Source: Candidatus Thorarchaeota archaeon (GTDB lineage Archaea; Asgardarchaeota; Thorarchaeia; Thorarchaeales; Thorarchaeaceae). From it: 11,064 nt of DNA. Below are positions 6,083 through 11,064 of the stretch, in pieces. Below the pieces are notes generated by a model. The model saw only the letters and a program-made list of their open reading frames with translations. It had not been told where the DNA came from and did not search any database. The translations under genes were made by a program, and so were the position numbers. The number at the start of each line of letters is the position of its first letter. The stretch's first letter is position 1. Location of the stretch: contig CP070658.1 in NCBI GenBank assembly GCA_020355105.1, positions 537,245 through 548,308 of the forward strand, given 5' to 3'.

Positions 6083-7291
6083 ATGAAGAACACCTTAGGG
6101 GGGGCATTCGCAATCACTAGCCTGACAATAGAACAGATCCGCTTGAACCATCTGCGGAAGCAGTACGCCCTTGACGAAAGGAAGCCAACGTTTTTTGACA
6201 TTGCCAGAGAGCAGTTGGGACTGCATTCCACAGACTACTGGACACCATATCTCTCTGTCTGGGCGAGAATCGGAAACTATGATGCTGAGAAGATCTTCAG
6301 GTCATTGAACTGTGGAGACCGTCTTGTAAGATTGAACGCGTTTCGAGCTACGGTCCATGTTGTGCATGTCGATAACCTACCACTCTTGATCCGTGCTACA
6401 GGTTCGTTTCTCTACAAGAGAATGCGCCAACATCCCGACGTCAAGGGGCTCAGTGATCAGGAAGTGGAGTCCCTGACTGATAGTGTGCTAGCCGTCTTGG
6501 AGGATGGTCCCAAGACTATGGAGGAAATAAAGAAGCTACTACCAGACCAAGCTAGGAATATTCGGCCTCTCTTCACATTAGCGGCAACTTCGGGGAAGGT
6601 GATTAGGGCTACTGCTAGCCATGCGAGGAATCCTACAACGGCATATGCTCTGATTGAGAAATGGGTCAATGGTTTCGTGCCTTCCGACGCCTCAGAAGAG
6701 GAAGCCCTCAGGGAAGTAATTCGACTCTATGTCATGAGGTTTGGGCCCGTGACTATCGATGACATTTCTTGGTGGCTACCGATAACGAAGACCAAGGCCA
6801 GGACAGAGATTGAACAGCTGTCGGACGAGATCATCCAAGTCCAGGTTGAGGGAGAGAAGAAACACATGTTTGCTGACGATGCGAAAACAGCGGCATCGCT
6901 CGAGGCTCCAGCTGACCCTGTAGTATGGTTGCTTCCGTACGAAGATTACCTTCCAAAGGCCTTCACCAACAGGGCCTGGTACATGAGCGAAGAACAGAAG
7001 CCAATGTTATTTCCACAACTCAGAGAGCACTACTGGCCGCCGGATATGTCAACGCCTGTGACAAAGGCCAGCAAGTCCACAAACGCCTCCGGAGAGATTC
7101 GTCCCACAGTCTGGATTGATGGAGAAGCGGTGGGACGCTGGGAGTTGGAGCCGAGTGACGAAAAACAGAAGGTAGTGTTCAAAATCTATCGAGAAGTCCG
7201 TCCTAAGTATGGTAATATGATTTCTGAGAAAGCTTCAGAGTTGGAAGACTTCGTGAACACACAGTTGGTACCAATATCGAGCTCAAAATGA
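6083..7291 (+). CDS. HTH_42 winged-helix protein, AlkZ/YcaQ-related (402 aa)
   Basis: A cytosolic protein of the HTH_42 (winged helix DNA-binding) superfamily, whose studied members AlkZ and YcaQ are DNA glycosylases that unhook interstrand crosslinks. Family landmarks in order are LGLHSTDYWTPYLSVWARIG (45-64), FRATVHVVHVDNLP (87-100), the wHTH segment YVMRFGPVTIDDISWWL (216-232), VVWLLPYEDYLPKAFTNR (280-297), and the C-terminal PTVWIDGEAVGRWEL (341-355). Full length agrees with the family. The catalytic QxQ of AlkZ (QxD in YcaQ), which should sit in LGxQxQ, reads His48-Ser49-Thr50 followed by Asp51. That is the HATD/HSTD-type group, common in uncharacterised actinobacterial homologues as I recall them, so glycosylase activity should not be assumed. 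The start at 6083 is set by GGGAGGT. It stands 98 bases ahead of the large surface-protein gene with no clear functional link. Confidence 0.85.
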   Translation: MKNTLGGAFAITSLTIEQIRLNHLRKQYALDERKPTFFDIAREQLGLHSTDYWTPYLSVWARIGNYDAEKIFRSLNCGDRLVRLNAFRATVHVVHVDNLPLLIRATGSFLYKRMRQHPDVKGLSDQEVESLTDSVLAVLEDGPKTMEEIKKLLPDQARNIRPLFTLAATSGKVIRATASHARNPTTAYALIEKWVNGFVPSDASEEEALREVIRLYVMRFGPVTIDDISWWLPITKTKARTEIEQLSDEIIQVQVEGEKKHMFADDAKTAASLEAPADPVVWLLPYEDYLPKAFTNRAWYMSEEQKPMLFPQLREHYWPPDMSTPVTKASKSTNASGEIRPTVWIDGEAVGRWELEPSDEKQKVVFKIYREVRPKYGNMISEKASELEDFVNTQLVPISSSK

Positions 7292-7326
7292 AGCAGCTTC
7301 CCCACCAACAGCATCCGAGTCTTTTC

Positions 7327-7351
7327 AGGTCATGCAAGTGCATCATGACCT
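7327..7351 (+). repeat. Inverted repeat ahead of the large surface-protein gene
   Basis: AGGTCATG (7327-7334) and CATGACCT (7344-7351) are perfect 8-base arms around CAAGTGCAT. An alternative fold stacks AGGTC/GACCT on an inner ATGCA-AG-TGCAT stem with a three-base bulge. A pyrimidine-rich run follows at 7359-7377. It may be a terminator-like 3' end for the HTH_42 gene, or an operator for the gene at 7390; no TATA box is evident in this 98-base gap. Confidence 0.5.
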
Positions 7352-7389
7352 AGAGGGTTGTCCTCTTCTGCTCTCTCGAGGCGAACGTG

Positions 7390-10300
7390 ATGAGAAAAGG
7401 AAAGCACGCAGTCATCGGACTTCTTGCAATACTACTGATAGGCCTTATTGGGACTCCTACACCGGGAGCCTTTTTGACTCTTGAATCGAACAACTATTTG
7501 CCGTTCTCATCAGAGTCACGTCATACACTACACGAAGAGAATCCAGTTCGAAGCAAGGTCTTCAGTATATCTGCAGAGCCCAATGAAGGAGTCCTTGATC
7601 CTATCAGGCTGAAGCAGTCGGGATACCAGACAACGAATTTGGCGAGAGGTAACACGGACTTGGGGAGGAACAAAACAGCGAATATCTCCATTGATGAGGC
7701 AAATGACTGGTTTGTGAACAACACGGCAGTCGAAGTTTCAAACCTGAAGCGTCTGTATTGTGTGAATGGAACATTCGACGACGGAACAGACCCATGGACA
7801 ACCTATAGTATCGATGGTGGATGGAATACGCAGCTTCATTCATATAATTCGTCAGGAGGGTATATCGTCTGCAGGAATATGGGCGATTGGAATCCCTCAT
7901 TTGGAGGCTCGTATCTTCACAGCTCCGGCAGCGAGGTGGGATGGAGGCAGATAGCAAACAACACACCTGCAACGCTAAGTTTCAGACTGGAATTCGAATT
8001 CCGATACCCAACAGGGCCAATTGACCCAGACGGGGATGACACATTTGATGGAGATGTGGGTGTCTTTTGGGAATTGGACACAGACAGTTACTATGAGGGA
8101 TGGTATTGGCCCATGCAAGAACTCGACTCAAGAGAAACATGGATCTCAGTTTCTCAAGACTATGCACTTCCAGTTGCAGATGCCGAGTTGAGAGTAGCTG
8201 TAGGTCTGTATATTGCTGGTGATGTCAGAGTGTACAATCTTGATTATGATGATGACCCACTAGGGGAGCCCGATGGTTGGGAGAATGCACAGAATGTCAC
8301 TGTCTACATAGACAATGTTGAATTCACAAGTATCACTTCTCCAGGATTCGAGGATGTCGAACTCACATTCCATGCAGGCGGATTTTCCTCTCCGATTACT
8401 GGGATGGGGACTGGAACAGCCACAATCACCAATCCAGACTATTGGACCGTGAGTCCTCTAGAGGTTCAGATAACAGCAAACACTAGTGTGATCTTCACAT
8501 ATTCAGTGACCACACTGTTTCATCGCTACATCAACTCATCATGGACTAGTGATCTCTCGAAGGAGGGTGTTCATTATTCAGTCACCGCAGGCAAGAGTCC
8601 AGATTTGTCACTCTTCACGTATGTTACACCGTCAGCGGAATATGATGGTGTGACACTGGACTTACTGTATCCCATGGACTGGGAGAATGCGACGGTCTTT
8701 GATCCTCTAAGTATAGACATAACGAACAATTGCAGTGTGTCCCCTGGCCGTATACATGTCCCTAATAGCGAGATGAGTAGAAGTGGGTGGTGGGAGATAG
8801 ACCTTCAATCCCCGAACTATGCGCAGAATGTGTCAATTCAGGTTCAAGATGTGGGCACAGGAGAATGGTCAGTGAATTCCCTGTTTAGATCGGGCAACAT
8901 CACAAGGACTCAGGTCGAGATAGGTACGCTCTCTGTCACTCCTGCTCAAGGCGACCCGGTGAACATCACGTGGATTATGCCTGACGAAGGCATTTGGACT
9001 TTGGATTCGGTCATAACGATGACCAACGGTGTGGTCAATAGCTCGTCATTCACTCTCGCGGGGACCAATACCACGGCAGGAGTGTGGCAAGTTGAGGTAG
9101 CATGGACGAACGGGACAGAGATTGCCTTCGATTTCTCATCCTTCGATATGTATCACAGTGCGACTATCACGCCGCACCAGGCTGTTGTCGATACTGACAC
9201 CGGACAGTTGATCACAAACATGGTATACTTTGCGGATGCAGACGCTGGAAACTATCTGATGGATGACTCTGTTGTCATACAGGGCAACTGGTCAGCCTCA
9301 ATCGTAGACTTCACACCCAACCTTGTGAAGAACTGGTGGGAGGCGGACTTTGATACATCTCTACTCAGCTCCGGTCGATACGTGGTAGTTGTCAACGCCT
9401 CAAGGCCTTACTTCGAGAATGTATCGTGTCAGTTCGTCATTACGTCAACATACCGTACCGATTTCCAATTGGCCTCCGTAGGGGGCATCCCTGTCGAGGC
9501 CGGGCTCTACGAGATTGTCACTGTTGATGTACGATATGAGATTGAAGGCGGATCCGGAATAGTTGGCGCAACGGTCAGCATGGAATATTCAGGCCCTGCC
9601 GGAGGATTGACTCTTCTTGGTCAGAGTGGTAGCATTCCAGGCGACTACTCGGTCAACATCACTAGCTCGAAATCGGGGACTTACACAATCACACTTTCCG
9701 GTTCGAAAGACTATCATCACAATGAATCAGACACATTTACGCTGATAGTGGGAGAGATAGGAACGGATCTTTCTCTAGCAAACGGTACAGCAGACTTCAC
9801 GAGTCTAGGCACTACGTACAGGCTTGTTCTGAGATATGCAAACAGCACAGACTATGGCCTAGCGGCCGCCGACGTAGAGGTCGTCGATGTCACGCCTGAT
9901 TCTGGTCTTATCTACGGGAACGCCACATATTCTGTAGACGGCTACTATTCCATCCTGCTAGATTCGACGTCCGCCAGAACTTTCACACTAGTGATCAGGG
10001 CGAATCTGACAAATCACGAAACGCAGTATGCGACTTTCACCATTACAGTGAGTGAGATTCCTTCAGTATTGGTTGTTGATGCATCCACAGCAAGGACTAC
10101 AGTGGGCCAGAATCACACAATCCAATTCCTGTTTCAGGATGACCAGTCAAACGGACTGGAGGGAGCAAGCATATTCGCCCTGAGTCCACCGGATGGGGTC
10201 ATTGTTCACAGTTTCGTCGAGTTGTCAGGCGGATACTACAATATCACAGTTGAATCTCCAGATACGGGTGCATACCAGTTGGCCTTTAGAGCGCACCTCG

Positions 10301-11064
10301 AAGACTACCAGGACTCCACGGTTGGCTTCACACTCATTGTGGGGTACGTGACCATGGAGATATCAGACGTACAGGGATTGACAGCGATTGAGGGACAAGA
10401 TGTTGAGTTGCGCGTGAGTGTTGTAGATGCTGATTCCGGTGACCCGATTGTCGGGGCCACAGTCGAGTATCTGATGATTATCGGATCAGACACAGGTACG
10501 CTCGAAGAGATGGTGGAAGTTAGTCCAGGCGTCTACACTGTTAGTATCGTGATGCCGAGCTTTGAGTATAATTCCACTCTAAGAGTCTTTGTTACACTAG
10601 ACGACCATGAGCTGCAGGGAGGAGTCTTTGAGGCTCGCATGACCTCGCTTGAAAGTGAGGCTGCAGCACTCGGAAGAACTCTTCAACGAGTATTCCCATT
10701 CGCAGCACTATCTGTAGTGCCGGTGGTGGGTCTAGCTGGCCGGAGGACGTACATCAGGCGTGAAAGAGATAGGAACTTCGAAGCAACGATTGTCAAGCGG
10801 CGCTTTGACGATGTACAGAGCCTCATAGGAGTCATTGTCCTGCACAAGAACACCGGGATACCAATCTTCTCCAAGATGGTAAAGGGTGGAATCGACGGGA
10901 TGCTTATTTCAGGTTTCATAACAGCGATTACTAATTTCAGAACCGAGTTCAATGTCGATCAGGAAGAAGGGGCTCTTACTCCAATATCGGACATCATCAG
11001 GACGGTAGCTACAGAGAACCTGATTTGCGCATTCATTTCGTTGTCGTCCCCCTCTGTAGCCCAG
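7390..11064 (+). CDS. Giant receptor-like surface protein: CBM-like and Ig-like ectodomain, one TM, cytosolic longin/roadblock-like domain (partial)
   Basis: The frame is open for 1,225 codons to the window edge. A signal peptide (MRKGKHAVIGLLAILLIGLIG) starts it, with GAGG eight bases before the ATG. Residues about 124-316 look like a CBM4/9 or galactose-binding jelly roll: it begins NGTFDDGTDPW, contains an Asp-rich loop IDPDGDDTFDGD (possible Ca2+ site) and ends VYIDNVEFTS. Beta-rich segments fill 317-693, then four Ig-like modules of about 100 residues run from 694 to 1085. A single short hydrophobic span (VFPFAALSVVPVVGLAG, 1101-1117) is followed by basic RRTYIRRERDR and a cytosolic domain from about 1129 with LIGVIVLHKNTGIPIFSKM and GMLISGFITAITNF, which resembles the longin/roadblock-like modules of Asgard archaea. 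All 29 N-x-S/T sequons precede the span. The ligand and the C-terminus are unknown; an S-layer-associated protein is the main alternative to a receptor. Confidence 0.85.
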   Translation, partial: MRKGKHAVIGLLAILLIGLIGTPTPGAFLTLESNNYLPFSSESRHTLHEENPVRSKVFSISAEPNEGVLDPIRLKQSGYQTTNLARGNTDLGRNKTANISIDEANDWFVNNTAVEVSNLKRLYCVNGTFDDGTDPWTTYSIDGGWNTQLHSYNSSGGYIVCRNMGDWNPSFGGSYLHSSGSEVGWRQIANNTPATLSFRLEFEFRYPTGPIDPDGDDTFDGDVGVFWELDTDSYYEGWYWPMQELDSRETWISVSQDYALPVADAELRVAVGLYIAGDVRVYNLDYDDDPLGEPDGWENAQNVTVYIDNVEFTSITSPGFEDVELTFHAGGFSSPITGMGTGTATITNPDYWTVSPLEVQITANTSVIFTYSVTTLFHRYINSSWTSDLSKEGVHYSVTAGKSPDLSLFTYVTPSAEYDGVTLDLLYPMDWENATVFDPLSIDITNNCSVSPGRIHVPNSEMSRSGWWEIDLQSPNYAQNVSIQVQDVGTGEWSVNSLFRSGNITRTQVEIGTLSVTPAQGDPVNITWIMPDEGIWTLDSVITMTNGVVNSSSFTLAGTNTTAGVWQVEVAWTNGTEIAFDFSSFDMYHSATITPHQAVVDTDTGQLITNMVYFADADAGNYLMDDSVVIQGNWSASIVDFTPNLVKNWWEADFDTSLLSSGRYVVVVNASRPYFENVSCQFVITSTYRTDFQLASVGGIPVEAGLYEIVTVDVRYEIEGGSGIVGATVSMEYSGPAGGLTLLGQSGSIPGDYSVNITSSKSGTYTITLSGSKDYHHNESDTFTLIVGEIGTDLSLANGTADFTSLGTTYRLVLRYANSTDYGLAAADVEVVDVTPDSGLIYGNATYSVDGYYSILLDSTSARTFTLVIRANLTNHETQYATFTITVSEIPSVLVVDASTARTTVGQNHTIQFLFQDDQSNGLEGASIFALSPPDGVIVHSFVELSGGYYNITVESPDTGAYQLAFRAHLEDYQDSTVGFTLIVGYVTMEISDVQGLTAIEGQDVELRVSVVDADSGDPIVGATVEYLMIIGSDTGTLEEMVEVSPGVYTVSIVMPSFEYNSTLRVFVTLDDHELQGGVFEARMTSLESEAAALGRTLQRVFPFAALSVVPVVGLAGRRTYIRRERDRNFEATIVKRRFDDVQSLIGVIVLHKNTGIPIFSKMVKGGIDGMLISGFITAITNFRTEFNVDQEEGALTPISDIIRTVATENLICAFISLSSPSVAQ
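9469..10644 (+). repeat. Four tandem Ig-like modules within the surface protein
   Basis: Protein-level repeats of about 95-100 residues at 694-790, 791-891, 892-985 and 986-1085. Each has a strand of the type VTVDVRY or LRVSVV, a turn GIVGATV / GLAAADV / GLEGASI / PIVGATV, then GDYSVNI / GYYSILL / GYYNITV / GVYTVSI, and most close with FTLIVG or FTITV. The spacing of these marks is even, but DNA identity between copies is low, so they are old duplications and not a recent expansion. They probably form a stalk that lifts the N-terminal domains away from the membrane. Confidence 0.65.
10774..11064 (+). other. Encoded longin/roadblock-like cytosolic domain (partial)
   Basis: This part of the surface-protein gene encodes the domain after the membrane span. 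It shows the pattern LIGVIVLHKNTGIPIFSK, a basic turn MVKGGID, the helix MLISGFITAITNFRTEF, then a second strand pair before the edge. This alternation of central strands and one long helix fits longin/roadblock folds, which in eukaryotes and Asgard archaea accompany small GTPases. The assignment rests on pattern memory, not on a search. Confidence 0.5.

Noticed and set aside
7604..7972. 122-codon open frame on the minus strand inside the large surface-protein gene
   Set aside because: Cys- and Arg-rich product typical of antisense translation; the plus strand is open for 1,225 codons.
1..11064. CRISPR array, insertion sequence or toxin-antitoxin defence system
   Set aside because: No regularly spaced DNA repeats, transposase motifs, terminal inverted repeats or defence nuclease motifs were seen in any frame examined.

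Overview
The window looks like a chromosomal segment from an archaeon, most likely an Asgard lineage such as Thorarchaeota. This is inferred, not proven. The grounds are moderate GC by eye, tight same-strand gene clusters with GGAGGT-like ribosome binding sites, archaeal TATA-like boxes, and a very large sequon-rich surface protein with N-terminal signal, one late membrane segment and a C-terminal cytosolic domain that resembles the longin/roadblock-like modules common in Asgard genomes. No tRNA, rRNA, CRISPR array, insertion sequence or integration site was seen. No gene-free stretch exceeds 300 bases; the longest gaps are 1910-2062, 5524-5684 and 5910-6082.

Left, minus strand (1-1909): three genes read leftwards as a likely operon. 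First is a signal-peptide protein with a PPC-like extracellular domain and about five membrane helices. Next is a 59-residue winged-helix protein ending in SPKRCYYAPA. Last is a homologue of ketol-acid reductoisomerase, cut by the window edge, in which the usual active-site His and Lys are replaced. A dyad TATTAAC-N4-GTTAATA overlaps the probable core promoter of the first gene.

Middle, plus strand (2063-5523): a GPH-type (MelB/SLC45-like) MFS transporter overlaps, by GTGA, an alpha/beta hydrolase with a complete Ser-Asp-His triad. These are followed by a histidine-phosphatase-superfamily protein and a four-helix membrane protein, with gaps of about 65 bases. The transporter and hydrolase are probably translationally coupled. 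A shared uptake-and-hydrolysis role is plausible, but the substrate cannot be read from the sequence.

Right, plus strand (5685-11064): a 74-residue two-helix membrane protein follows a promoter-like region. Then comes a 402-residue HTH_42 (AlkZ/YcaQ-like winged-helix) protein in which the glycosylase QxQ motif reads HST. Last is a protein with at least 1,225 residues, open to the right edge. It has a CBM4/9-like domain, several beta-sandwich modules (four tandem Ig-like ones near the membrane), 29 N-glycosylation sequons all on the outer side, one membrane span, and the cytosolic longin/roadblock-like domain. This receptor-like architecture is the most interesting item in the window.
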